From assembly GCA_050084985.1 (NCBI GenBank), contig JBITNC010000001.1, positions 201,376,001-201,440,000 of the forward strand: a stretch of 64,000 bases of DNA, read 5' to 3'. Below are positions 48,445 to 57,894 of the stretch, piece by piece. Each line of letters begins with the position of its first letter. Position 1 is the first letter of the stretch. This DNA is from Nageia nagi (lineage: Eukaryota; Pinophyta). The notes beneath the pieces are model-generated. The model did not search any database, was not told where the DNA came from, and worked only from the letters and a program-made list of their open reading frames with translations. The position numbers and the translations under genes are program-made.

Positions 48445-49662
48445 ATGGAATAGCTTAAGTTATTTTTACGTAGTCTTTCAAAAAGAGATTTGGATGAATT
48501 ATTGGTCGAAATTAGACATGATGATCCAGAGGGATCCGAAGGAATGCAAAATAGCACTGAAGATGACAATAGTAATGTTCAAGCTACTATGGAAGGAATG
48601 CAGAGACAGATAGATAGATTGGTAAGGAGATCAGCTCCACCTAATGATTCTTTCAAATTTGGTAGTCCTTTATGTGATGAAATTCGGAGGCACATGCCAC
48701 CATTCGACTACAAAGAACCAAAATTTAGTAAGTTCAATGGTGAAGGAGATCCAAGAAGACATATACAGGGTTTCAAGGATGAGTGTGAACTCAAAATTGG
48801 TACAGACCAAAGATTGCAAGCCAAGTTCTTCCCCCAGAGCTTGGAAGGAGAGGCTCGAGAATGGTTTTATGCCTTACCTGAAGGGTCCATTACATCATTT
48901 GAGGAATTCAATAATTTGTTTCTGGAACAGTATAAGCATAACATCAAGAAGGAAATTATGCTATCAGATTTATGTGCTATCAAACAAGACAGTGATGAAC
49001 AACTAGACAAATTTGTTGTAAGGTTTAAGAAGACATGGCAGCAAGTGAAGACAAGATTAACAAAAAAAGAGGTAAATAACATTTTTAAAGAAGTTGTTAT
49101 ATTGCCCTTACAATCATATATTATCGATTATACACATCTTACATTTTTCGATATGACGTATAAACTCTTTGAGAAAGAAAAAGTCCTTGTGAAGCTAGGG
49201 CTTGTAAAGTATGGTAACAATGAAAAGACAAAAGCAAAGGATAAGAAACCACAATCGCCAAAGAAAGAGAAAGCTGTCCATGTGGCTGAGAAGACAAGTG
49301 AGACAAAGGAAAAGAGATATGTGAGATTTCCCATACCTCCAAGACATATCCTAAAAGACCTTGTGGAAAAAGGGTTATTACAACCTTTACCGAAGCGTGA
49401 AGAAGATCCAACAGCAGAAAAACCCCATTGGTATAAGGAAGATAGATATTGTGAATATCATCAGACTAAAGGCCATGCTACTAATGGATGTGGAAATCTT
49501 AGGGATAGAATACAAAAGCTCATAGAAGATGGATTCTATGTATGTCCAGCAAAGGTCAAAGATACAGGAGAAGAAGAGCATATCAATATGATCTTTCTTG
49601 AAGATGCTTGTGAGGTTAACACCAGTGGGAGCTCCAGGCCCTCCGGAAGTATTATTTGGTAG
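48445..49662 (+). pseudogene. Gag of the gag/PMD element (open except codon 3)
   Basis: Capsid-type protein, about 405 codons. The likely original start is the ATG at 48445. Codon 3 is TAG (probably from CAG). From 48454 the frame is open to the TAG at 49660. A start at the in-frame ATG 48544 would skip the stop. Order along the protein: an acidic N-terminus; gag core with KFSKFNGEGDPRRHIQGFKD near residues 94-113, FFPQSLEGEAREWFYALPEG and LFLEQYKHNIKKE; a Lys-rich linker (residues 260-300); RYVRFPIPPRHILKDLVEKG; PHWYKEDRYCEYHQTKGHAT then NGC, a Cys/His element for nucleic-acid binding; LIEDGFYVCP. The frame ends without fusing to a protease. Best-preserved gag in the window. Confidence 0.9.
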
Positions 49663-49664
49663 AT

Positions 49665-49669
<5 letters not shown>

Positions 49670-49704
<35 letters not shown>
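49670..49704. repeat. (AT)n microsatellite just after gag
   Basis: About 17 AT units eight bases after the gag stop. A shorter AT tract occurs at 50208-50223. Confidence 0.93.
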
Positions 49705-49709
<5 letters not shown>

Positions 49710-49793
49710 GGAGAAGAAAAAAGCTAGCAGTTGGTTCAGGTCTCTAATGGACGTCATGGTCAAGAGATTGGGAGGCTTCATGATGTCATAACA

Positions 49794-50190
49794 GGAGCAT
49801 CGATGTTGTATTTCATGATAATAGGACCACCGATGGTGCTCTTTTAGAGGAAAAATAGAGGAAAGCAAAAGGTACCAATTACTCCTAGAGCATGGGAAGT
49901 TAGAGTTTCAAGTCGTGTCGTTGGTGTTCATTTTCAAAGATCATGGAACATCAAATTCATGCATCACAAGCACATGTACAAGAGCAAATGAGGAGTGTCG
50001 GTGTTGTATTTCATGAGAAAAGGACCATCAATGGTGCTCTTTTAGGGGAAAAATAGAGGAAAGCAAAAGGTACCAATTACTCCCAAAGCATGGGAAGTCA
50101 GAGTTTCAGGTCATGTCGTTGGCATCGTTCTCAAGGATCATGGAATATCAAGTTCATTCATCACAGATACATGTACAAGAGCAAATCAGG
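49794..50190 (+). repeat. 198-bp tandem duplication between gag and PMD genes
   Basis: Two copies at a 198-bp offset (cgatgttgta at 49801, cggtgttgta at 49999). Each contains an aggacca..tggtgctcttttag palindrome (49823 and 50021), aaaggtaccaattactcc and catgtacaagagcaaat. The segment lies between two convergent coding regions. Confidence 0.9.
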
Positions 50191-50573
50191 TACCAAAATT
50201 TGTGTTTTATATATATATATATCATGATCAAAATGTTTTTGTTTACAATACAACTGGATGAGATTACATAGAATGATCTAGAATCTCCTACTAGACCCCC
50301 CTCCCCCTACACTTGAGCTAGTAGCCCTGCTAGATGTGCCACCCCCGCATCGTGCCTTGTATTTCTCTGTGCATGCCTTCTCCTCACCAATTTGTCTCTC
50401 AGCCTAGAGAAGTTGCTCAAAGAGGGTCTTGATCTCCTTGTTGGCTGCCTATAAGTCCTAGTAGATACTGGTATAATCCCCTCCTCTGAACCATAGATGA
50501 CTCTGTAGTTCTCTAATCTCCTCATCCTTCTGACCGATTTGACCACACAGCTTAGCCATCTCAACTTTAGGAT

Positions 50574-50664
50574 CTATGACATAGCATAAACATATCATGT
50601 TAGCCCCTTTGTATATCATGAAAAGTAGAAAATCAAAGCAAAGTAAAAAGAGATAATAAGTTAC
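50574..50664 (-). other. Intron of the antisense PMD gene
   Basis: 91-bp minus-strand intron: donor GATG|GTAACTT at 50664, AT-rich interior, acceptor TATGTCATAG| at 50574. Joining GATGATGATG to ATCCTAAAG keeps the frame (acidic Asp run into DPKVEMAKLCGQIGQKDEEI). The downstream exon continues as a coiled coil and a Gly/Ser-rich end to the stop near 50283. Confidence 0.8.
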
Positions 50665-52168
50665 CATCATCATCCTCATTGTAGTCTTCATCCTCCCAAT
50701 CTGACTCCATCTTATACTCAGGTTCATATTCATCCTGGTCTGGATCGGTCTCCTCATTATCGTCATGACCTGCATCTAGATACATGTCATGAGCATATGT
50801 AGAACTACTCTCTCCTTCCCATCCTCCTGTGGTGAAGGGAATGTCCCATCCAGTCTCTATATCTCTTGTGTCTTCATCCCCCCATGCATCGTCACCCGTG
50901 TCAGCATCATGAATGCCTATGTGGTGAGGATGACATGTCCTCCACCAGTCTAGGTAGTCCTCTATGTGATCAGGTCCATCTATGTCATCATCGACCCCAT
51001 GGTCAGAGTCCTTGCTAGGGGACTCCCAATCTGAGTCCCAATCAGGTACTGGCTCATAATCCTCTGGAAGGTGCCTGCTATAGTAGTAGCAAACCACTAT
51101 CCTGTAATCATCTGGTATGCCCTACTAGAGGCCAAACTAATGGAGTACTCACTCTAGCCTATACGGCTCCACTAGTGCCCTACATGCCTGTAGGTATGTA
51201 GGGTGTCTCACCCATGCCATCTCCTGTATGTCCTCCTCCCACTCTGACACGCCTCCCTGATAGGGATGCCAGTATATCTACGCCTCCTATAGTAGGTCAA
51301 ACTGTACCCACCATCCCTCTAGGTCCATGCTAGGAAAATTGGGTCCCTCTATCGTCGCCCACCATTGCCAAGTGGGTGCATCATCCAGTTGATCTAGGGG
51401 CAACATCATCAGTCTAGAGATGATGATGTGATCATATGCCCACACCTATAGAATCATAGAATGAGCCACCTGTCTCCTGCCTCTCTCCACCTCTGCAAAG
51501 CTGTGGAGGTCATGATAGAGTTGTGCTAGTATTGCAGGGCACCATGCATATCACTATCTGTGTATAACCATGTCCTGTATAATAGGAATCATACCCACTG
51601 GGAAGGTCTCACTACTCTTGTCTGGATAGACAATAGCATCCAAAAGGTAGGCAATGAGGAGCCTCATCCGTAGGTCACCCCGTGCTAGAGGATCCTTTGG
51701 CACATGTCTCACTAGGGACACACCCCTCTTCCTATGATTTACTTCATCTAATCCTGTCAACCATGTAGCCCATACCTCTACCTATTCTAGGCTTGGAATA
51801 GGAATCATGTTCACTAGTCTCCCCCTGATAGGAAGCCTAGTGATCTTGTAGATATCCTCTAGTGTCACTGTAATCTCACCAGTTGGAAGGTGGAAGGTGT
51901 TGGAGTTTGGATCCCACCTCTCCATCAAAGCTATCAGCATGTTGCAATCATGAAACACATAGTCAGCAAATGCAAGGTAGCTGAATGAAATGTCCTCTAG
52001 AATGCTCTAGGCTACGTCAGTTTGTGGCCACTATTGGGCAGTGGTGAAAGCAGCACTCTTACCGGATGGTCGCATGAGGTATGCACAGTTTTGCAAGAAA
52101 AGCATGACAAAAGACAAGTTAGTGTCAAAGTATGAAGCACAAAATAGCAAAAATAGTACTGGTGAAGA

Positions 52169-52245
52169 GGACCACCCATGGTCTAGATTAGGTGAGAAGG
52201 ACCACCCACGGTCCAAACTAGGGTAGAAAGGACCACCAGTGGTCC
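52169..52245. repeat. Three tandem GGACCAC palindromes at the start of the PMD gene
   Basis: ggaccacccatggtc (52169), ggaccacccacggtcc (52199) and the perfect palindrome ggaccaccagtggtcc's core (52230-52245), spaced 30-31 bp. A further copy, ggaccacccgtggcc, lies upstream at 52908. GGACCAC/GTGGTCC resembles the core of class II TCP transcription-factor sites. Confidence 0.75.
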
Positions 52246-52322
52246 TGTTTCCATGAATAAGGGTGATAAAATTTAGGGTGTAGGTTCGTACAGATGAGCT
52301 TAGTGCAGCCATGATACCAGAA

Positions 52323-52459
52323 ATTCAAAAAAACAAAGTGAAAAGGAAAAATGTAGGGCTAGGGTATGCAACAGGAAAACCCTAGGGGCAATTCAAAAAA
52401 AACAAAGTGAAAAGGAAAAATGTAGGGCTAGGGTATGCAATAGGAAAACCCTAGGGGCA
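52323..52459 (-). repeat. 68-bp tandem duplication upstream of the PMD start, with telo-box words
   Basis: Two near-identical copies just before the ATG. Each contains aaaaccctagggg (AAACCCTA, the telo-box word frequent in plant 5' regions) and gtagggctagggtatgca. Confidence 0.85.
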
Positions 52460-52757
52460 ATTCGGAAAACTAATGAAAAGGCAGCTAAAATCTAAAAACA
52501 AGCAAAAGCATAGCAAGGAAAAGGTAGGAGATGCAATGTACCTGATGACCAGCAGGAGAATCAGCCACCAAGGTAGCTCTATGTCCCTCTCAGCGTGTGA
52601 TAGGCAGGGCCATAGCATGCAGTACAACAATACAGGAAGAATCACCTAGTGATAGTGACAAAATCACCAGCTAAACCTCTCTGAATTAGTCTCTCAAGCT
52701 CTAGGATGCTCTCAGCTATGAAAATGATAGGGTGAACAAATGAGGAAGGGTGGGTCC

Positions 52758-52766
52758 CCTTTTATA
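52758..52766 (-). promoter_or_regulatory. TATA box of the antisense PMD gene
   Basis: The minus strand reads CTATAAAAGGGGACC. It would place a transcription start near 52.73 kb, giving a 5' UTR of about 420 bp before the ATG at 52312. This suggests the gene was captured with its own promoter. Confidence 0.6.
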
Positions 52767-53084
52767 GAAAGGTTAGGGCACACACTTCAAGACAAATTTT
52801 GATTTGAGCATTTGGTACACATAGACGAGCCATCAGGTATCAATTTGGAATCCAGAGGTGATTCGTAGGGACCTAATTTTATGATTTTTGATGAATCTTC
52901 AAGAAAAGGACCACCCGTGGCCTTAGTTAAGACCACCAGCATTCTAAGTCTGCAAGAAAAGGACTACCCACATTCCTTTATCTAGAAAATCAGTTTATCA
53001 AGTATCATGGGTGCATCATAGGTGTTTGATCAATGTTATATCTAGGAGAATATTGCTTTGTGTTTCGTGTTTGCAGACTCAAGT
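52767..53084. other. Upstream region of the PMD gene, no gene
   Basis: It holds further ggaccaccc (52908) and ggactaccca (52961) words, degenerate members of the palindrome set. Confidence 0.5.
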
Positions 53085-54110
53085 AATCAGATTATCATGT
53101 TTGAGAGTGGAGTTCTAGCTCTTGTTGTTAGCTTATCATGCTTGTGAGTGGAGTTCCAGCTCCCGTTGTCAGATTATCATGCTTGAGAGTGGAGTTCTAG
53201 CTCTCGTTGTCAGATTATCATGCTTGTGAGTGGAGTTCCAGCTCTTATTATCAGATTATCATGCTTATGAGTGGAGTTCCAGCTCCCATTGTTAGATTAT
53301 CATGCTTGTGAGTGGAGTTCCAACTCCTATTGTCAGATTATCATGCTTGTGAGTGGAGTTCTAGCTCCCATTGTCAGATTATTATGTTTATGAGTGGAGT
53401 TCTAGCTCCCGTTGTCAGCTTATCATGCTTGTGAGTGGAGTTCCAACTCCCATTGTCAGCTTATCATGCTTGTGAGAGGAGTCCCAACTCCCATGATCAG
53501 CTTATCATGTGCCTATGAGTGGAGTCCCAGCTCCTATAGTCAACCTATCATGTGCCTATGAGTGGAGTTCTAGCTCCTGTTATCAGTTTAGCATGCCTAT
53601 GAGTGGAGTCCTAGCTCCCATGATTAGTTTAGCATGCATATGAGTGGAGTTCCAGCTCCCATGCTTATGAGTGGAGTCCTAGCTCCCATTGTCAGCTTAT
53701 CACGTGCCTATGAGTGGAGTCTCAGCTCCCATTATCAGCTTATCATGTGCCTATGAGTGGAGTCCCAGCTCCCATTGTTAGCTTATCATGTGCCTATGAG
53801 TGGAGTTCCAGCTCCCATTGTTAGCTTATCATGTGCCTATGAGTGGAGTCCCAGCTCCTGTGATCAGCTTATCGCACTTATGAGTGGAGTTCTAGCTCCT
53901 ATTATCAGCTTATCATGTGCCTATGAGTGGAGTCCCAGCTCCCATGATTAGCTTATCATGCTTATGAGTGGAGTTCTAGCTCCTATTGTCAGCTTATCAT
54001 GTGCCTATGAGTGGAGTTTCAGCTCCTGATATCCGCTTATCATGCTTATGAGTGGAGTTCTAGCTCCCATTATCAGTTTATCATGCCTCTTGGTGAAGTG
54101 TCAGCTTCAT
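53085..54110 (+). repeat. Tandem array 1, about 24 copies of a 41-46 bp unit
   Basis: Unit of the type cttatcatgcttgtgagtgg followed by agttccagctcccattgtcag. I count about 24 gtggagt landmarks between 53103 and 54052, one with a shortened unit at 53641-53665. In the first third the unit uses cttgtgag; later units use gtgcctatgag. That is a visible shift in subfamily along the array. Confidence 0.93.
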
Positions 54111-54117
54111 CAGTTTA

Positions 54118-54595
54118 TCACTTATTTTGCAGAGTTTGGTTCTTATGCAACTACAGTACACCTCTTGGTGCGAAGGCTCAGTTGTGTGGAACTTAGCTCT
54201 CACATATTAGCTTATCATTATTTTGTAGAGTTCAGTTCTTATGCAACTAGAGTACACCTCTTGGTGCGAAGGCTCAGTTGTGTGGAACTTAGCTCTCACA
54301 TATCAGCTTATCATTATTTTACGAAGTTCAGTTCCTATGCAACTAGAGTACACCTCTTGGTGCGAAGGCTCAGTTGTGTGGAACTTAGCTCTCACATATA
54401 AGCTTATCATTGTTTTGCGGAGTTCGGTTCTTATGCAACTGGAGTACACCTCTTGGTGCGAAGGCTCAATTGTGTGGAACTTAGCTCTCATGTATCAGCT
54501 TATCACTTATTTTGCAGAGTTCGATTCTTATGCAATTGCAGCACATCTCTGGATGTGAAGGCTCAGTTGTGTGGAACTTAGCTCTCCCTTATGTG
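54118..54595 (+). repeat. Tandem array 2, five copies of a 96-bp unit
   Basis: ttatgcaact landmarks at 54143, 54239, 54335, 54431 and 54528 (offsets 96, 96, 96, 97). Because 96 is divisible by three and the unit has no stop in two frames, frames of about 105-119 codons run through it (repeated YTSWCEGSVVWNLAL). I read these as repeat by-products. Confidence 0.93.
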
Positions 54596-54830
54596 CGGTT
54601 ATGATTATCATGTGCTGTCATGTGTCTTGTGAGTTGATCATGTGTGTTATCATGTCTTGTCTTGTGAGTTGGTCATGTGTGTTATCATGTCTTGTGAGTT
54701 GATCATGTGTGTTATCATGTCATGTCTTGTGAGTTGGTCATGTGTGTTGTCATGTTTTGTCTTGTGATGTGGTCTTGTCAAGTTGTCGTCTAGTCGACAT
54801 GTGTGGTCAAGTTGTCTGTCCTATCATTGT
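54596..54830 (+). repeat. Tandem array 3, short gtgtgttatcatgtcttgtg repeats
   Basis: Irregular copies of tcatgtgtgttatcatgtct and tgtgagttggt, spaced about 30-40 bp, degenerating toward 54830. All three arrays share tatcatg, so they may have a common origin. Confidence 0.85.
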
Positions 54831-55131
54831 CATGTGTGTTGTCAAGTTTGTTGTCTTGGGTCATCAGCATCATAGCAAGATTATCAGATTATCAGATATA
54901 TCAGGCTATCACCTCCTACAACAAAATGCAAGGGGAAAGCATGCCCAAGGTAATATCAAAAGGGAGTTTTCTCAACCTATATCTAGTACTAATAAGCTTT
55001 ATCATGATGTTGTTCAAGTTCAGAATGGTTAATGTTTATCATTTCTTATCAAAATTGTTTGCTATGATATTGTGTTTTTACTTTGACTGCAAAATCTCAA
55101 GTCACCTCATGTTTCTTTCGATTTCACATCC
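54831..55131 (+). other. Element 3' untranslated region
   Basis: Non-repetitive spacer between the arrays and the PPT. No gene recognised. Confidence 0.6.
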
Positions 55132-55144
55132 AAAGTGGGGCATC
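55132..55144 (+). other. Polypurine tract of the gag/PMD element
   Basis: aaagtggggcatc directly before the TGTTAACA of the 3' LTR. Confidence 0.8.
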
Positions 55145-56059
55145 TGTTAACACATAAAAATGATTTTATGTTTTTAAATCAATAAATTAATGAAATATGC
55201 TTGGCCTAACTATATGTTTTGAATGGATTAAAGTGATAATGTCAATGTTTGGCTTGAATATGAATATTGTATGGGTTATCTTGAATATTGCATTGGGTTA
55301 TCTTGAATATTGCATAGGTTATCTTAAATATTGCATGGGTTATCTTGAATATTGCATGGTTTATCTTGAGTATTGCATGAATTATCTTGTTTATTGATGT
55401 GTTTATCTTAAATCTTGTGAATTAACCTTATTTATGTGGATGCACACCGACCTATGGGCGGTATTATCTATTATCTATATAAATAAGGGATCTAATAGTA
55501 AGTCCACAATAACAAGGATACACATGATCCCGCATATGGTCTTGTAAGTGGCTACCCCTTAAGGTATCTCTTGGTACCACCTACAAGGCTGTGGTTTGTG
55601 TGCTTCCTTACGTGAGCTATCCTGACATCTATGATCAATTCTGATATCACACTATCTGAGACATCTATATTGAATTTCTAGACTTAATCGAGAGGTTGAA
55701 ACTATAGAACGAAGGCCATCGGTGCTCCTTTGTGAATGGAAGAACACCACCGGTGCTCTTATATCATTGAAATAGACCACCTGTGGTCCTCTTTTGGCAT
55801 CCTTGCAGGTCACGATGTTGTTGGAAAGGTAGCTCATCATCAGTACATTGCCAATATCTACATCTTTCATTGTCAGGTACATTCCGTGAGGTAAGTACAC
55901 AAATTATAGTCTTGGTTGGTACAATTACACTTCTAAATTGGTTATGTTGTTTATTGTTATCTAGAATAAATCATTATCCATAGCTTAAATACAGATAACA
56001 TTGAGTTTGTAGATATTTGCCTATTTATTTATTTGCATGCTCAATTTTATTTGTAAACA
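55145..56059 (+). repeat. 3' LTR of the gag/PMD element
   Basis: 915 bp, about 97% identical to the 5' LTR. Palindromes at 55743-55760 and 55774-55795 are kept; the second reads agaccacctgtggtcct here and ggactgccgcggtcct in the 5' LTR. TATA box at 55476-55485. Confidence 0.95.
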
Positions 56060-56064
56060 TCTTA
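56060..56064 (+). repeat. Target-site duplication, right copy (TCTTA)
   Basis: Pairs with TCTTG at 47435-47439. Confidence 0.75.
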
Positions 56065-56096
56065 TTTACTAACATAGTTTCTTTTTGGGTAGTACA
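56065..56096 (+). repeat. 5' LTR of the host Tat-like element, right part
   Basis: Short piece ending gtagtaca, followed by ttttggtgttagaagg. The ...taca end and the TGGTG after it parallel the LTR-PBS junctions at 62626 and 48353. Confidence 0.5.
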
Positions 56097-56109
56097 TTTT
56101 GGTGTTAGA

Positions 56110-57894
56110 AGGAGAGTCCCTCGTATGCAGATAAAATTAGTGATAAAACATAATTTTTTAATGGTTTTTACTATTATTTTTTTAGTTTGCATATTATGGT
56201 TTTGAGTTTGATTGTGTTATATTTATTCTATATTTTTCTAGGTTTAAGTTGCATAATCACTAATGATTTGGTATCAGATGTTGATGACTAGATTAGGACA
56301 CCAACGATCGGATTGAAATGCCAACAATTGAAGATATAGGTGGAATTTTTAATTCTCATCAATACAAGAAAGCATAATATAGGAATTACATATGAAAAAT
56401 GGGAGTGAAACCCTTGTTTGTGATCCCTTTTCTTAGAATGTATGTAGGAGAGGGTAGTTAAGATTAATGATAAAATCCATTATTTTAATATTCTTCTTGT
56501 TTAATTTTTTTTGAAATTCCCTTTACTTGTTTGTTGGGTAGGGATTGTATAAAGCAAAACACTTCACATAATATTTTTTCTATCTTATCCACTTATGCTC
56601 TCTCTTTGTGCTAAAAAGTGATTTGAGATGACCATAGTAGATTGAATAGAAAAGGGTAAATGAATCTTTTATTTTTCCTATTATCATATTAATCTAGTAA
56701 ATAAATCTATACTAAGTTACTTCCACACTTGGAATTGGTAATTAACTATAATTAAACTTGGAATTAACTTAAGGTGAATGAATCAGGTTTAAGGTAGAAT
56801 AGGATGCATTAAATTGGTTAATGAATATGATGGTTATGTTCATACATTAAAAGGTTTTTGGTTGTCTACCTTACCACACCAAAAGGTGATCAAAGGATTG
56901 TGACTTGTAAAGAGAGGATAAGAACTTACTAATTAATATTCTTACTTGCCCACCCTTATCATGCCATAAGGTGATTATGACTCGTAAAGAGGGGGAAAGA
57001 ATTTATAGTAAATAAAAGTATACTCACATTAAAGGATCCTTACTTATCTACCCTTACCACATGGAGAGGTAGTCAAAGATGATTGTGACTCATAAGGAGA
57101 GGAAATAAATCACACATAATACTTCCACTATTAGAAGGGTTAATGAACCTCATTAATAGGTAATGAATCTTATGGGTTATCTAGATCAAGATATACACTA
57201 ATTAAAATATTATTTGAATCACATAAAAAAGTTTAATCAATGGAAATGTATGTTTGGGAAGGTTAGAATTTACATCCATATGTACTTTATTTTAGTTAAA
57301 TGGACATTCATAAGGCTTGGTAAAATGAACATCAATGAGTTGGAAGTCATTACCAACCATTGATTCTTACTTTCTTATGTTCCTACCAATAAAATATAAT
57401 GATCCTTAGAGCCAAAACCTAAAGATGAATATCAGGTTGATAGGTTAGAAGTGAAATGAATGAATATAAAAAAGGGGCTATACTTAGATTTAATCATCAA
57501 TTTAGTTCTCAATGGCATGGATTTAATCATCTATTTAGTTCTCAACAACATTCCTTGAACCCCATTATACTAAAGGGAACACTCTAAATACCCATCTATT
57601 ACTTAGCCTTAAATAGCCTATTAGGATTACCAGCCTACCTTGATTAAACAATTGACTAGACAAAATATTTTAAGAAAACTAAAAGGATTAAATTATACAA
57701 TTCACATTGCTCATATTAAAAAGATTAACTGAATGTGCCAAAAATATAGAAAAATATAATTACATCAAAAAGGTGAGTATTCATGTAGGTTATTTGTGCA
57801 TAAAATCAAAAAATAAAAATATAATTGCTATGTTTGATGCTTGATTTCTTTTAGTTTGTTTAAAAATAAAAAACAAAATAAAAAGAAAGAGAAA
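56110..57894 (+). other. Leader of the host Tat-like element, no gene
   Basis: AT-rich. 56860-57070 has three diverged copies of a block with ttacccaccctta, aggtgatca and gactcgtaaagagagga (near 56868, 56950 and 57047). No coding content is recognised. Confidence 0.55.

Larger units (their letters stand above)
50283..52312 (-). pseudogene. Plant mobile domain (PMD) gene, antisense inside the retrotransposon, two exons
   Basis: Minus strand from ATG 52312. A first stretch of 93 codons contains the palindromic repeats and ends in a stop in frame with the PMD core near 52000-51050: ISFSYLAFADYVFHDC, LMERWDPNSNTFHLPTGEI then TVTLEDIYKI near 51930-51860, an open 68-codon piece (51760-51554) with WLTGLDEV and MRLLIAYLLDAIVYPD, then TWQWWATIEGPNFPSMDLEG and, near 51130-51050, IPDDYRIVVCYYYSRHLPED. 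A long acidic tail follows (51050-50665), then an intron and a coiled-coil exon. PMD occurs in MAIN-like host proteins, which act in gene silencing and development, and in transposons. About nine in-frame stops, nearly all CAG-to-TAG or CGA-to-TGA type, break the frame, so it is probably dead but recently so. Confidence 0.82.
47440..56059 (+). mobile_element. Non-autonomous gag-only LTR retrotransposon carrying an antisense, intron-containing PMD gene
   Basis: 914-bp and 915-bp LTRs (TG...CA, about 29 differences counted by eye, about 97% identity), PBS two bases after the 5' LTR, one gag (plus strand), no protease, RT, RNase H or integrase, then an antisense PMD gene with its own TATA box and intron, three tandem arrays, PPT and 3' LTR. 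A 5-bp target duplication with one mismatch flanks it. This is the youngest element in the window by LTR identity. Gag-only LTR elements (TR-GAG) and Tat elements with antisense extra ORFs are both known. The combination with an intron-bearing PMD gene is what stands out. Pol functions would have to come from another element. Confidence 0.9.

Noticed and set aside
48490-48492. TTG as the start of the gag at 48.49 kb
   Set aside because: The frame is open upstream to 48454 and an in-frame ATG lies at 48445, with a single TAG at codon 3. A plant TTG start is not needed to explain it.
49128-49581. Minus-strand frames opposite gag
   Set aside because: Shadows of the well-supported plus-strand gag.
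50283-52312. A functional PMD protein as the sequence stands
   Set aside because: About nine in-frame stops interrupt the frame, although splice sites and TATA box look intact.
53085-54110. Array 1 as a CRISPR array
   Set aside because: The whole unit repeats with no unique spacers, in a plant nuclear context.
54042-54558. Overlapping frames of 105-119 codons
   Set aside because: They arise because the 96-bp tandem unit is a multiple of three and happens to lack stops. The translations are repeated 32-residue blocks.
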